DNA from: Salinimonas iocasae
GTDB lineage: Bacteria; Pseudomonadota; Gammaproteobacteria; Enterobacterales; Alteromonadaceae
Assembly (NCBI RefSeq): GCF_006228385.1
Contig: NZ_CP039852.1
Location: forward strand, 1,116,001 to 1,180,000
Direction: 5' to 3'
Length of the DNA stretch: 64,000 nt
The notes under the pieces are model-generated. The model did not search any database. It saw nothing but the letters and a program-made list of their open reading frames with translations, and was not told the origin of the DNA. How positions within the stretch are numbered: the stretch's first letter is position 1; every line of letters starts with the position of its first letter. A program made the translations under genes and the position numbers. Shown here one piece after another: positions 27,312-37,296 of this stretch.

Positions 27312-29363
27312 ATGCTTAAAAAGTTGCACGAACTGACTTCGGATGAGTCGTTGCGCTTCGAGCAAAAAATCATTGCTATTCTTGAGCTGGGACTGGAAAA
27401 GTTTCAGCAGCAGCATGCTATCGTCAGCTTAATAAGTGGTGATGAATATACGATAAAATACGTTGTATCCAGCGATCCGGCACTGGTGCCCGGCCTGTCA
27501 TTTTCACTCGGGCAAACGTATTGCTGGCACACATTGCAGGCAAACGAGGCGCTGGCCTTTTCCAACGCGTCACAGGTGCCCACTATAGCCACCCACCCCT
27601 GTTATGAAACGTTTCTTTTGGAAAGCTATATAGGCGCCCGGATTGTTGTCATGGGTGAGCTGTACGGAACACTTAACTTCTCCTCTCCCTCAGCCCGTAA
27701 TAAACCTTTCAGCACTGATGACACTGACTTCATAAACCTGTTTGCACAATGGATAGGTGTGGAGATATCCCGGCACATAGAGCAGCAAAAGCTAAAGCAG
27801 CGTATTGAGCTGCAACAACAAATGGAAGAGATGGCGCTGATTGGTGGCTGGGAAGTTGATCTTATCAACAATAAGATTTATTGGTCAGAACAGACCCGGC
27901 GAATTCATGAGGTTCCCGACGATTATGAGCCAGATCTGGTCAGCGCTATTGAATTTTATCCCGAAGGGGAGTCCCGCGATACCATCTCTGATGCGCTGGC
28001 CGAAGCGATGGCTACCGGTAAGCCCTGGAGTCTGGAAATTTTGCTAAGAACCTATACCGGTAAGGTCAAATGGGTCGCGACGCAGGGCCGGCCGGAATTC
28101 AGGGACGGTCAGTGTGTAAGAATCTTTGGCGCCTTTCAGGATATCGACACGCAAATGTCGTTACGCCATGAGTTAATTGAAAAGCGAGATGAAGCAGAGC
28201 GTTTACTAAAGGCCCGCAGTGCAATGATTGGCAAAATAAGCCACGAACTGCGTACGCCAATTAACGGCATCGCTGGCATGCTTCAGACCCTCAAGGGCGA
28301 AAATAACAAGGATATCATTGAAAGCCGTGTGGCTATTGCAATGCGCAGTGCCGATCTTTTGGTCCGGCTGGTCAATGATGTACTGGACTACTCAAAAGTC
28401 GAGTCGGGACAACTTGAGCTTGAAGAGGTGCCTTTCTCTGTCAGAAATATTTTCGACGACCTGTTTTATCTCTACGAGCCCCTGGCGAAAAAGAAAGGGC
28501 TTACGCTAAATGTGGATGCGCAGTTCCCGGAAGGATTACGGGCACTTGGGGATCCGGGGCGAATGACGCAAATTTATTCTAACCTGATTAATAATTCGGT
28601 GAAGTTTACCGAACAGGGCAATGTAAGTCTGACAGCGCGTATCAAGGAAAAGGCAGGGCGCGAGGTGATTGCTGTCACGGTAACTGATACCGGTATAGGC
28701 ATGGGCAAACAGGCTATTGAAAGTCTCTACCAGCCTTTTAAGCAGGGGCACTCAGGTATATCGTCAAAATACGGGGGCTCCGGGCTGGGCTTTGCTATTG
28801 TAAAAGAGCTTTGCGATGCGTTTGGCGGTACCGTGAAAGTGAGTAGTCGCGAAGGGCAGGGCACCCGCATTTTTGTTGAACTGCCTATAAATGCAGTGAA
28901 TCAGGAAGAGGTGGTCCAGGAAGATTATATCGGCCCGCAAAACACCAGCTTTGAACATGTTAAGTTACTGGTAGTGGATGATAATGAAATAAACCGGCTG
29001 GTGATGGAGTCTTTGCTTTCTCAGCTTCAGGTCAGCGCAGATTATGCTGTTAACGGATTAGAAGCGTTAACCTGTATTGAGCGTGCTACCGAGCCGTATA
29101 CCCTGGTATTCATGGACTGCGAAATGCCGGTAATGGATGGCATTGAGGCGACCAGGGTTATCAAAGAAACCTACAGCATCGATGGCAAAATGTTTATCGT
29201 GGCTATGACGGCGGATACCTCAGACACTAACCGTCAGGCTTGTCTCAAAGCCGGTATGGATGCCTTTTTGACTAAGCCGGTAAAATTAGAAGCTCTGCGC
29301 AGTGTATTGAGTGAAGTGGCTTTCCCGCAAATTACAGCTTCTGCTATTCCCGGTGCCCGCTGA
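27312..29363 (+). CDS. Hybrid sensor histidine kinase (GAF-PAS-HisKA-HATPase-REC)
   Basis: This 683-residue cytoplasmic protein has a GAF domain (about 10-155), a PAS/PAC domain (about 170-285), a HisKA domain with the phospho-acceptor His311 in ISHELRTPING, a HATPase domain (N box NLINNSVKF, G1 DTGIGMG, G2 GGSGLGFAI), and a C-terminal receiver with phospho-Asp602 in FMDCEMPVMDG. It has no membrane segments, so it should sense an internal signal. There is no phosphotransfer or output protein beside it, so its target lies elsewhere. Confidence 0.93.
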   Translation: MLKKLHELTSDESLRFEQKIIAILELGLEKFQQQHAIVSLISGDEYTIKYVVSSDPALVPGLSFSLGQTYCWHTLQANEALAFSNASQVPTIATHPCYETFLLESYIGARIVVMGELYGTLNFSSPSARNKPFSTDDTDFINLFAQWIGVEISRHIEQQKLKQRIELQQQMEEMALIGGWEVDLINNKIYWSEQTRRIHEVPDDYEPDLVSAIEFYPEGESRDTISDALAEAMATGKPWSLEILLRTYTGKVKWVATQGRPEFRDGQCVRIFGAFQDIDTQMSLRHELIEKRDEAERLLKARSAMIGKISHELRTPINGIAGMLQTLKGENNKDIIESRVAIAMRSADLLVRLVNDVLDYSKVESGQLELEEVPFSVRNIFDDLFYLYEPLAKKKGLTLNVDAQFPEGLRALGDPGRMTQIYSNLINNSVKFTEQGNVSLTARIKEKAGREVIAVTVTDTGIGMGKQAIESLYQPFKQGHSGISSKYGGSGLGFAIVKELCDAFGGTVKVSSREGQGTRIFVELPINAVNQEEVVQEDYIGPQNTSFEHVKLLVVDDNEINRLVMESLLSQLQVSADYAVNGLEALTCIERATEPYTLVFMDCEMPVMDGIEATRVIKETYSIDGKMFIVAMTADTSDTNRQACLKAGMDAFLTKPVKLEALRSVLSEVAFPQITASAIPGAR

Positions 29364-29551
29364 GTATTTTCCATAACGTGGCTCCATAATCGGGGCTCCA
29401 TACGGTGGCTTCATACTGAGGCCGCCTTTGCGGTCACCTTCAGTACCATTTTGACCTGCCTTACTATTTATGGCTTTCTTTCGTGCTAAGTAATCTTTAA
29501 GCATACTTTGTGATGTACAACATAGCAGGATGGAAAAAAGACGAAGAAATC

Positions 29552-30544
29552 ATGAGTTCAAAATTATCGCCGGTGGCACACTCGGTTTTGCATCTTCCAC
29601 TTAAAAGCTGGTGGCACATTTGCAAAAGAGTGGTGAAGAAAACGCAGGAGCATAATCTGCCTATAGTAGCCGCCGGTGTGGCGTTTTACTTTTTGCTGGC
29701 CATATTTCCGTTATTGGGCGCACTGATATCATTGTACGGACTGATGGTTTCTCCCGAAGAGCTTAGAGAACATATGGCTATGCTGGTGGATGTCGTGCCC
29801 TCACAAAGCCGTTATATTCTGGAAGAGCAGCTAAAAAATCTGACGGAAAAGTCGAGCTCAACCCTGAGTTGGGGGCTTATTCTTTCTATTGTGCTCTCAC
29901 TATGGAGCAGCAGTAAAGGGGCGAATGCGCTGATAACCGCGTGCAATATTACGTACAACGAATCTAAAGGCCGAAACTTTTTTAAAGGCCTGCTGGCCAG
30001 AATGACGGGCACCACAAGCATTATCCTCACCATCATTCTTGCCCTTGCGCTGATCACTATCGTGCCTAAATGGATAAGCTGGGCTACAGCAGGGTTTATC
30101 TCTACCGCGCAGGCCAATTTTATCACTCTGCCAATTATGCTCTTGTTATTTAATGCGAGTCTGTCAGCGTTGTATCGATACGGGCCACATCGCAGACCGG
30201 CTAAGTGGCGCTGGGTAACCACGGGCTCGATCATGGCTACGGTGCTGTGGATACTTGCCTCATATGGCTTCTCATTCTATTTAAGTGAGTTTGCCAGTTA
30301 CAATAAAACATACGGCTCTGTAGGTGGCATCATCATATTATTGATGTGGCTGTACCTGACCGCGTACATCATCTTACTCGGGGCAGAGGTAAACGCCGCT
30401 ATTGAGCTGCAGACATCCGCAGATAGCACCGTGGGTGACGAAAAGCCCAAAGGTGATCGCGGGGCATTCGTGGCTGATAATACCCCTGAAGATTTGCGCA
30501 ATATGAAGGCCCGCGAGAAGTCTCCCTTCCAGCAAAAAGAGTAA
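29552..30544 (+). CDS. YihY/BrkB family inner-membrane protein
   Basis: This protein of about 330 residues has six membrane helices and the YihY/BrkB signatures: VAAGVAFYFLLAIFPLLGALISL near the N-terminus, SKGANALITACNITYNE, and LYLTAYIILLGAEVNAAIE near the C-terminus. Its function is unsettled; family members were once called ribonuclease BN and are probably transporters. The C-terminal 40 residues are polar. An upstream in-frame start at 29510 would add 14 residues; neither start has a strong ribosome-binding site, so the N-terminus is uncertain. Confidence 0.85.
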   Translation: MSSKLSPVAHSVLHLPLKSWWHICKRVVKKTQEHNLPIVAAGVAFYFLLAIFPLLGALISLYGLMVSPEELREHMAMLVDVVPSQSRYILEEQLKNLTEKSSSTLSWGLILSIVLSLWSSSKGANALITACNITYNESKGRNFFKGLLARMTGTTSIILTIILALALITIVPKWISWATAGFISTAQANFITLPIMLLLFNASLSALYRYGPHRRPAKWRWVTTGSIMATVLWILASYGFSFYLSEFASYNKTYGSVGGIIILLMWLYLTAYIILLGAEVNAAIELQTSADSTVGDEKPKGDRGAFVADNTPEDLRNMKAREKSPFQQKE

Positions 30545-30710
30545 AGTATTGTTATTTCCCTATAAACGTTGATTTATTGAGCAGTTACTTCAATCCCGGC
30601 CCTCTGCCTATTGCTGTAGGGCTGGAATTTGATAGAGTTGACGGCCTTAGTCTATAGATTAACCATGTTCGCTGGCACGTGCGCTTGTCAGCAACGTTCA
30701 GGATACACGA

Positions 30711-31421
30711 ATGGCAGAGCAATGCTTTCGGATGAAAGGCACAACGCTAACCAGCATTGTGCTTGATATAATAACGTTTGACCCTGATGAATTTGACACG
30801 CAACTGGCAGCAAAGGTCGCCAGTGCTCCGCAGTTTTTCACTCGTTCTTCCCTTATTATTCAATTAAGTTGTAACATTGATGCAACCGCCTTTGAGTTGC
30901 TGGTAACACTGTGTCGCAAACACCAGCTTCAGCCTATGGCAGTAAAAGGGCAGGTAAATGATTTACGCGAAACTATCAATGATCTGGGGCTGTCTGATAT
31001 CAGCCAGAGCAAGTCAACCGATAGTGAGCTACCGGCTTCCGGGGCGACAGAAACCCCCGAGCAAAAACCAGCAGGCGCGACGCCAGAGGTCAACAAAACG
31101 CGAGTGGTCTCACGTCCCGTGCGCTCAGGACAGCAGGTTTATGCCCAGGGCGGTGATCTGATTATACTGGCGCCGGTAAGTGAAGGGGCTGAAATTCTGG
31201 CTGACGGTAATATTCATGTATACGGCACAATGCGCGGCCGGGCCCTTGCGGGGGTTAAAGGCGATACTGAAGCGCGGATTTTCTGTCAGCAAATGGAAGC
31301 TGAACTGATCTCCATCGCTGGCAGATTCGTCATGCAGGAAACTATACAAACACAGTGCTGGAAAAAGCCGGCACAGGCATATTTAGAAGAGGATGCGTTG
31401 CTGGTCACCGAAATGGGGTAG
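30711..31421 (+). CDS. minC: Septum site-determining protein MinC
   Basis: This 236-residue inhibitor of FtsZ assembly keeps division away from the poles. It has an N-terminal FtsZ-binding domain (about 1-105), a variable Ser/Pro/Ala/Thr linker (about 105-130) and a C-terminal beta-helix domain (about 130-230; ILADGNIHVYGTMRGRALAG) that binds MinD and dimerises. It is the first gene of minC-minD-minE, with 31 bases before minD. The gene is preceded by AGGA and lies 166 bases after the YihY-type gene. Confidence 0.96.
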   Translation: MAEQCFRMKGTTLTSIVLDIITFDPDEFDTQLAAKVASAPQFFTRSSLIIQLSCNIDATAFELLVTLCRKHQLQPMAVKGQVNDLRETINDLGLSDISQSKSTDSELPASGATETPEQKPAGATPEVNKTRVVSRPVRSGQQVYAQGGDLIILAPVSEGAEILADGNIHVYGTMRGRALAGVKGDTEARIFCQQMEAELISIAGRFVMQETIQTQCWKKPAQAYLEEDALLVTEMG

Positions 31422-31452
31422 GGCAGTACGTTTTCGTCGAGGAAAAAAGTAG

Positions 31453-32262
31453 ATGGCAAAAATTATCGTTGTAACCTCCGGAAAAGGAGGTGTTGGAAAA
31501 ACAACATCCAGTGCGGCTATTGCAACCGGCCTGGCGCTTCAGGGACACAAAACGGTCGTTGTAGATTTTGATGTCGGTTTGCGTAATCTTGATTTGATCA
31601 TGGGCTGTGAGCGACGCGTCGTCTACGACTTTGTCAATGTGATTAACAAAGAAGCCTCACTGAATCAGGCGCTTATTAAAGATAAGCGTACCGACGGTCT
31701 GTATATTCTGCCCGCTTCGCAAACCCGTGATAAAGACGCGTTGACGATGGATGGGGTGCAGACGGTACTGAATGATTTGAGTAAAGACTTTGAGTTTATT
31801 ATTTGTGACTCGCCTGCCGGTATCGAGCAGGGCGCACAGATGGCACTGTATTTTGCCGATGAAGCCATTGTTGTTACTAACCCGGAAGTGTCATCAGTCC
31901 GGGACTCTGACCGTATCCTGGGTATTTTACAAAGTAAATCGATGCGTGCAGAGCAGGGCAAAAGTGTTAAAGAGCATTTGCTGTTGACCCGTTATAACCC
32001 GCATCGCGTAGCAACCGCAGAAATGTTAAGTGTTGCCGATGTTGAAGAAATCCTTGCAGTTCCGTTACTTGGCGTGATCCCTGAATCTGAAGCTGTACTT
32101 GCGGCATCTAACCAGGGTGCACCTGTTATTCTTGATCAGCAGTCTACAGCTGGTCAGGCCTATTCAGATGCGGTGCGCCGTTTAGTGGGCGAAAAGGTGG
32201 AACATCGCTTTTTGGAAGCTGAGAAGAAAGGTTTCTTTAAGCGGTTGCTCGGAGGAAAATAA
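31453..32262 (+). CDS. minD: Septum site-determining ATPase MinD
   Basis: This 269-residue ParA/MinD-type ATPase recruits MinC to the membrane and oscillates under MinE control. The deviant Walker A motif KGGVGKTT is at 11-18, and other family blocks ([27 protein letters not shown]) are intact. The amphipathic membrane-targeting tail is visible at the very C-terminus ([10 protein letters not shown]). Its stop codon overlaps the minE start (TAATG), so the two are translationally coupled. Confidence 0.98.
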   Translation: MAKIIVVTSGKGGVGKTTSSAAIATGLALQGHKTVVVDFDVGLRNLDLIMGCERRVVYDFVNVINKEASLNQALIKDKRTDGLYILPASQTRDKDALTMDGVQTVLNDLSKDFEFIICDSPAGIEQGAQMALYFADEAIVVTNPEVSSVRDSDRILGILQSKSMRAEQGKSVKEHLLLTRYNPHRVATAEMLSVADVEEILAVPLLGVIPESEAVLAASNQGAPVILDQQSTAGQAYSDAVRRLVGEKVEHRFLEAEKKGFFKRLLGGK

Positions 32263-32513
32263 TGGGAATTTTTGACTATCTGTTAAAAAAGGGAAAGTCG
32301 AATTCTGCAGCCGTTGCTAAAGAGCGTCTGCAGATTATCGTTGCGCATGAGCGCCGCAAGCGCACTGAACCTGACTATCTGCCAATGATGCAAAAAGAAA
32401 TTGTTGAGGTCATTCGTAAATACGTACAGATTGCAGACGACCAGGTGTCGGTGCAGGTTGAAGATAGTGATGATTGCAGCGTGTTAGAGCTGAATATTAC
32501 CTTGCCGGAATAA
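32262..32513 (+). CDS. minE: Cell division topological specificity factor MinE
   Basis: This 83-residue protein stimulates MinD ATPase activity and restricts MinCD to the poles. The N-terminal membrane-binding and anti-MinCD helix ([23 protein letters not shown]) is followed by the topological specificity domain. It shares one base with the minD stop and is followed by a strong terminator, ending the min operon. Confidence 0.97.
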   Translation: MGIFDYLLKKGKSNSAAVAKERLQIIVAHERRKRTEPDYLPMMQKEIVEVIRKYVQIADDQVSVQVEDSDDCSVLELNITLPE

Positions 32514-32528
32514 TTAGCCGGCGGTAAT

Positions 32529-32559
32529 AAAAAAGCGCTTCAGTTGAAGCGCTTTTTTT
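32529..32559 (+). terminator. Rho-independent terminator after minE (bidirectional)
   Basis: A long stem centred at 32543, core AAGCGCTTCA with TGAAGCGCTT, is flanked by A-runs on the left and seven T residues on the right. It can terminate both minCDE and the opposing carboxypeptidase transcript. Confidence 0.88.
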
Positions 32560-32579
32560 GTGTCTGACTGTGTAGTTTA

Positions 32580-34121
32580 TTACCGCTGATAACGAGCCGG
32601 CTGATCTTCTTTAGGAATGGTTGCACTGATGAACTCACGAATATGTTCATTGGCAGTTTTCAGATCTTCTTTACGCAAATACATCATGTGCCCACTACGA
32701 TAGCCTTTGAAGCTCAGGCGGTCTTTCATTTTGCCACTGGGATCCAGCTGCCACATAGTGTATTTAGCATCAAAGTAATTGGTGGCTCCATCGTAATAGC
32801 CAGATTGAATCATCACATTCAAATACGGGTTGGCTGCCATAGCGGCGCGCAGGTTTTCACCGGTACTGTTGTCTGAGCGATCCCACGGGTGAACCGGACC
32901 GAACATGTTGTATTTTACGTCTGTATCAAACTTCAGCTCGTTCTTCAGATAATAGTTGATTGCAGGTGTGAAGGAATGAAGCCATGATGATAGCTCGGCA
33001 TTGTAATCAGGGCGGGCGCCGGAATCCTGTTTATCAATACCCAGGTAGCGACTGTCCAGTCTGCCGATCGTTTTCCCTTCATCCCGTAAAAGCTCTTTCC
33101 AGAAAAACCAGGTGCTGACATCCAGGTTGTTTCTGGCAATGGCTGTTTCGCTGATACCAGAGTAACGCGCCATCTGGCGGATAACATTCTGCTTTTCTTT
33201 ATCACTGATAAAGCCACCGCGGCTTAGCGCAGGCGTTAGTTTTCCCAGCGTGAACGTTTCTACCTGTTCAAGGAAGCTTTCCAGCTCCATATTCTGGTAT
33301 TCGTCAGGCAGCTTCTTATGGTGCCAGGCTGCCGCTGCAAAGTAGGGCAGGCGATTAGCCGCTTCAACGACACCATCGCGGGCAATACCCAGCTCAGTGG
33401 GCGATACCAGGATCACACCGTTAAGATACATCCACTGCTGATTTTGCAATGCCAGCGCCAAGCCTGATACCCGGGTCGTGCCGTAGCTTTCGCCAATCAG
33501 ATACTTTGGTGAGCGCCAGCGGTTATGACGTGACACAAAAGTGTTTATCCATTCAGCCAGGTATTCAACATCGGCATTAACACCGAAGAACATTTTTTTC
33601 TGCTCTTCTTTTGACGGCATTTCACCGTCTTCGTTAGGAAGAATGCGACTGTAGCCAGTGTTGACAGGATTTACGTAAACGATGTCAGCGACATCTAACA
33701 CTGAGTACGGATTCGATTTCAGTCCATAGGGCTGTACCGGGTAGCCCTCGTCGTCTACGTTCAGAATTTTGGGGCCGGTGTAAGCGATATGCATCCACAC
33801 CGATGCCGAGCCCGGTCCGCCATTAAAGCTGATAAGAAGCGGGCGCGTTTCAGCATCCTTTATATCGTTACGTGAGTAATAGGTGTACTGCAAAGTAGCA
33901 ATTGCATCGCCTTCGTCATTCCAGACCGGCTGCATGCCTGCCTGTGCCCGATACTCAACCCGGTCGCCGCCAATGGTGGTCCGGTGCTTCGTATCTATCG
34001 ACAGTTCTGTATCAATGCGGCGATCGTGGTTTTCTTCACCGTTTTCCTGTGCCTGTACGTACACCGATGTGCCTGCTGTCAGACCTATCGTTGCGGCAAG
34101 TACATATCCCTTCCAGTTCAT
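32580..34121 (-). CDS. Secreted serine carboxypeptidase, peptidase S10 family
   Basis: This 513-residue protein has a signal peptide (ending near YVQAQ) and a full S10 alpha/beta-hydrolase domain. The oxyanion-hole motif NGGPGS is at 100-105, the nucleophile Ser212 in GESYGTTR, the Asp in YYDGATNYFD and the His in RSGHMMYLR near the C-terminus. It would remove C-terminal amino acids from peptides in the periplasm or outside the cell, for protein scavenging. It appears to be a single-gene unit transcribed towards minE. Confidence 0.92.
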   Translation of the reverse strand: MNWKGYVLAATIGLTAGTSVYVQAQENGEENHDRRIDTELSIDTKHRTTIGGDRVEYRAQAGMQPVWNDEGDAIATLQYTYYSRNDIKDAETRPLLISFNGGPGSASVWMHIAYTGPKILNVDDEGYPVQPYGLKSNPYSVLDVADIVYVNPVNTGYSRILPNEDGEMPSKEEQKKMFFGVNADVEYLAEWINTFVSRHNRWRSPKYLIGESYGTTRVSGLALALQNQQWMYLNGVILVSPTELGIARDGVVEAANRLPYFAAAAWHHKKLPDEYQNMELESFLEQVETFTLGKLTPALSRGGFISDKEKQNVIRQMARYSGISETAIARNNLDVSTWFFWKELLRDEGKTIGRLDSRYLGIDKQDSGARPDYNAELSSWLHSFTPAINYYLKNELKFDTDVKYNMFGPVHPWDRSDNSTGENLRAAMAANPYLNVMIQSGYYDGATNYFDAKYTMWQLDPSGKMKDRLSFKGYRSGHMMYLRKEDLKTANEHIREFISATIPKEDQPARYQR

Positions 34122-34334
34122 AAAGCCTCTGTATGTTGTTATTTTTACCTAAGCCATCTGCTTTTGGCCGAATTAACCCTATCTTAACAAACCTTAAAGT
34201 AGTTATTAGCGTTATTTAGCGTTCACTATCTAAGCTTGGTCGAACTTTCAGGAGCGCAGATAAACCAAAAAACCGAAGGAGGCTGTAAGAAACCAGAGAA
34301 TCACTTTTTAGGCTTCACAGAACACGAGGTGCAT

Positions 34335-35345
34335 ATGAAACAAGTTGAAACTGGCAACCCTGAGCAGGGGCTTGATGGCATAAAGGTCAACGAAGTAGCC
34401 CCGCCACCTGAGCCAAAAGCGAATGAGATTATGGTTGAATTACACGCCTCAAGTCTTAACTATCACGACTACGGGGTCGCTAGCGGGACCATGAAAGCAC
34501 CAGAGGGCAGAGTACTGATGTCAGATGGTGCCGGTGTGGTTAAAGCCGTAGGTAGTGATGTGACTACCTTTAACGAAGGCGATCATGTGGTATCAGTGTT
34601 TTTCCCTGACTGGCAGACCGGCGGCCCTACCATAGGAGATTTCAGCAGAACGCCCGGCGATGGCATTGATGGGTATGCCCGCGAATTTGTAACAGTACCG
34701 GCAAGCTGGTTTACCCGGGCCCCCGCTAACTGGTCACACAGTCAGGCAGCAACAATTACTACAGCAGGCATGACAGCCTGGCGGGCACTGGTCGTGGAAG
34801 GCAACCTCAAACCCGGTGATACAGTGCTATTACTGGGAACCGGCGGCGTCTCAATCTACGGGCTGCAGATTGCTAAGGCGATGGGCGCGCGTGTTGCTAT
34901 CACTTCTTCCAGCGATGATAAGCTGGAAAAGGCTAAAGCCTTAGGTGCTGACTTTACGGTAAATTATAAAAAGGATGAGAACTGGGGCAAAACGGTCAGT
35001 GAATGGACCGGTGGCCGCGGTGTGGATCATGTTGTCGAGGTGGGCGGGCCTGCTACTCTCGGCCAATCAATAAAGGCTACGCGTGTAGGTGGCAGCATTG
35101 TACTGATAGGCGTGTTAACCGGTATTGGCGGTGAAGTACCGACCGCCTTGTTGATGAGAAAGCAAATACGTTTGACAGGCATCATTGTTGGCAGCCATCA
35201 ACATCAGGAAGAATTCGTAAGTGCATTGGAAAATATGAATTTTACGCCTGAAATAGACAAAAGTTTCGCCTTAGAAGAACTGGCGGATGCGTTTCGCTAT
35301 GAGGAATCAGGCGAACACTTCGGTAAAATTGTTGTCGAGTACTAA
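34335..35345 (+). CDS. Zinc-type alcohol dehydrogenase-like NAD(P)-dependent oxidoreductase
   Basis: This 336-residue medium-chain dehydrogenase/reductase has an N-terminal GroES-like domain (ASSLNYHDYGVASG, MSDGAGVVKAVGSDV, FNEGDHVVS) and a Rossmann domain with LLGTGGVSIYGLQIAKAMGA. The residues where catalytic zinc ligands would sit (Asn-Tyr-His-Asp rather than Cys) suggest a zinc-independent quinone-reductase-like enzyme. The substrate is unknown. The start at 34335 follows GAGGTG; an upstream extension to 34236 adds 33 low-quality residues. A terminator follows. Confidence 0.85.
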   Translation: MKQVETGNPEQGLDGIKVNEVAPPPEPKANEIMVELHASSLNYHDYGVASGTMKAPEGRVLMSDGAGVVKAVGSDVTTFNEGDHVVSVFFPDWQTGGPTIGDFSRTPGDGIDGYAREFVTVPASWFTRAPANWSHSQAATITTAGMTAWRALVVEGNLKPGDTVLLLGTGGVSIYGLQIAKAMGARVAITSSSDDKLEKAKALGADFTVNYKKDENWGKTVSEWTGGRGVDHVVEVGGPATLGQSIKATRVGGSIVLIGVLTGIGGEVPTALLMRKQIRLTGIIVGSHQHQEEFVSALENMNFTPEIDKSFALEELADAFRYEESGEHFGKIVVEY

Positions 35346-35356
35346 CTGCGAAAGAG

Positions 35357-35388
35357 CCTTCAGGCGCACCATCGCGTCTGAGGGTTTT
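35357..35388 (+). terminator. Rho-independent terminator after the oxidoreductase gene
   Basis: An 11-bp stem with two G-U pairs (35357-35367 with 35374-35384) has a six-base loop and is followed by TTTT. Confidence 0.7.
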
Positions 35389-35530
35389 ACTTCCAAACGA
35401 TGTAAACGGGCTTATTGCGGAGCACTGAGTAACAGATTAAACCGTTTACCCCACCACCTCCTGAACCAGCGAGTTAATCCCTGAAGCAACGGCGTTCGTA
35501 AAAGTCATTCATATCAAAGCAAAACCCGCA

Positions 35531-35557
35531 CTTTAGCGGTAAATCGGAGAGCTAAAG
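35531..35557 (+). promoter_or_regulatory. Inverted repeat enclosing a ribosome-binding site
   Basis: CTTTAGC (35531-35537) and GCTAAAG (35551-35557) can pair, placing the GGAGA ribosome-binding site in the loop and the first base of the GTG start in the stem. It could tune translation of the methyltransferase, but this is only a sequence observation. Confidence 0.35.
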
Positions 35558-36300
35558 TGACGCTGCAAGTCGTGACTGATTCGTCCCATGAAAAGACCAT
35601 ACTGGAAGGTTGCATCCGGGAAAAAGCCTGGCCTGATGCTGAGCTACGCATCCTTGAGGCTGGCTGTGGGAATAAGTGGCAGCTTTCGCTAAAAGGTTTG
35701 CAATACTCTCTGTCCGGTATAGATTTAGACGAAGATGCATTGCGTTTACGGCAGGCCCGGTTTCAGGATCTTGATGAAGTTATTGTCGGTGATTTGCGTA
35801 CAATATCGCTGCCCAAGGCACAATATGACGTCATTTATACGGCTTATGTACTTGAACATGTCAGCAATGTGCCACTCGTACTGGCAAACTTCAACCGGTG
35901 GCTCAAACCCGGCGGCTTGATGATTATTAAAGTGCCAGACCGTGACTCAGTCTATGGCTTTATCGCCAGAAGCACCCCTCACTGGCTGCATGTTTACTAT
36001 TATCGCTTTATCAAAGGTAACAAAAATGCGGGCAAGCCGGGCTACCTGCCTTATCCCACTGTCTATGATACAGCCCTCGGCAGAAACCGGATGCTAACGT
36101 ATTGCGAGCAGCAAGGCCTGTCAGTGAAGGGGGTCTTTGGGAAAAATAATTACCTTCGCAAACGTTCAGCCCGTGATCGCGTAATCAAAGTGTTTGTCAG
36201 ACTGGTGAACTTATTCTCCTTTGGCAAACTCGCCTGGCACTACAACGATCTTATCTACATCATAGAAAAGCCTGCATCGGATACTGACGAAGCACAGTAG
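35557..36300 (+). CDS. Class I SAM-dependent methyltransferase
   Basis: This 247-residue protein has the SAM-binding motif ILEAGCGNKWQLSL, an acidic loop (GIDLDEDALRLRQ) and post-motif YDVIYTAYVLEHVSNVPLVLANFNRWLKPGG, typical of the methyltransferase-11/23 group. The C-terminal region with several basic and aromatic residues (HWLHVYYYRFIKG) may bind a lipid or glycan acceptor. The actual substrate is unknown. Translation starts at GTG 35557, with GGAGA upstream. It lies in a stretch of unrelated single genes. Confidence 0.82.
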   Translation: MTLQVVTDSSHEKTILEGCIREKAWPDAELRILEAGCGNKWQLSLKGLQYSLSGIDLDEDALRLRQARFQDLDEVIVGDLRTISLPKAQYDVIYTAYVLEHVSNVPLVLANFNRWLKPGGLMIIKVPDRDSVYGFIARSTPHWLHVYYYRFIKGNKNAGKPGYLPYPTVYDTALGRNRMLTYCEQQGLSVKGVFGKNNYLRKRSARDRVIKVFVRLVNLFSFGKLAWHYNDLIYIIEKPASDTDEAQ

Positions 36301-36421
36301 AAGGCGCTAATGATGTGCATAGATGCCGTATTGCAGACTATTCTTGTTAATTACTGATAACAAAGGTCGAAAAGCCGCGCTCAATTCAGGATAATACCTC
36401 TATTCTAATCAAACGATGGGA

Positions 36422-36440
36422 TCGTCACTTATTATGACGA
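36422..36440. promoter_or_regulatory. Inverted repeat upstream of upp
   Basis: TCGTCA (36422-36427) and TGACGA (36435-36440) are separated by seven bases and end 28 bases before the upp start. It may be an operator or a leader hairpin; no known motif is recognised. Confidence 0.3.
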
Positions 36441-36467
36441 GTGCCCTAAAGCATACCGGAGATAATC

Positions 36468-37097
36468 ATGGCCGTGCACGAAATCAAACATCCGTTAGTT
36501 CAGCACAAGCTGGGCGTAATGCGTGAAGCTAATCTGAGCAGTAAGGATTTTCGCCAGCTTGCCAGTGAAGTCGGTAACTTACTGACCTATGAAGCGACTC
36601 GCGATCTCAAGACGGAACCGGCAACAATTGAAAGCTGGTCAGGCGATGAAATCAGCGTTGAGAAAATTAAAGGCAAAAAAATTACGGTTGTGCCGATCCT
36701 TCGAGCCGGTTTGGGGATGCTGGATGGGGTGATGGAATTGATTCCCAACGCAAAGATCAGTGTGGTGGGGTTGTACCGGAATGAAGAAACGCTGGAACCG
36801 GTGGCTTATTTTGACAAGGTGGTTAAGGATATCGACCAGCGTACTGCATTAATTGTCGACCCGATGCTGGCAACCGGTGGCACGCTTATCGCCACTATCG
36901 ATTTGCTCAAACAGCGCGGCTGCAACCATATTATGGGCCTGTTTTTGGTGGCCGCACCTGAAGGCATTGAAGCGGTGCAAAGTGCGCACCCTGATGTGGA
37001 CATTTTTACAGCGTCTGTAGACGATAAACTCAATGAACAGGGCTATATCTTACCCGGACTGGGTGATGCCGGCGACCGTATCTTCGGTACGCGATAA
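36468..37097 (+). CDS. upp: Uracil phosphoribosyltransferase
   Basis: This 209-residue cytoplasmic enzyme converts uracil and PRPP to UMP for pyrimidine salvage. Length and motifs match the family: the opening [28 protein letters not shown], the PRPP loop [11 protein letters not shown], and the C-terminal [23 protein letters not shown] precedes the ATG. A uracil permease, often encoded next to upp, is absent here. Confidence 0.97.
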   Translation: MAVHEIKHPLVQHKLGVMREANLSSKDFRQLASEVGNLLTYEATRDLKTEPATIESWSGDEISVEKIKGKKITVVPILRAGLGMLDGVMELIPNAKISVVGLYRNEETLEPVAYFDKVVKDIDQRTALIVDPMLATGGTLIATIDLLKQRGCNHIMGLFLVAAPEGIEAVQSAHPDVDIFTASVDDKLNEQGYILPGLGDAGDRIFGTR

Positions 37098-37147
37098 CGC
37101 TTTTCTAAAACGCGAAAGAAAGTGATTAAAAGACAAAAAACTGGCGA

Positions 37148-37165
37148 AATTTAATCGATTAAGTT
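37148..37165. promoter_or_regulatory. LacI-type operator candidate
   Basis: A 12-bp perfect palindrome with central CpG, TTAATCGATTAA (37151-37162), extends to 18 bp with one mismatched pair. LacI-family operators are palindromes with a central CG. It sits 132 bases before the LacI-type gene, so it may be an autoregulatory site. Confidence 0.5.
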
Positions 37166-37296
37166 ACAACATTTATATAGTCGTGAACGGTTGATGGTTA
37201 ATGCCGCCAGTCGATATCAAAGCTAAAGCCCAAGCTGTAATTAGCGGACAGCGCCGGGCCGCCGCGCTCATGTGTTGATTTTCATTTTGAAGAAGT

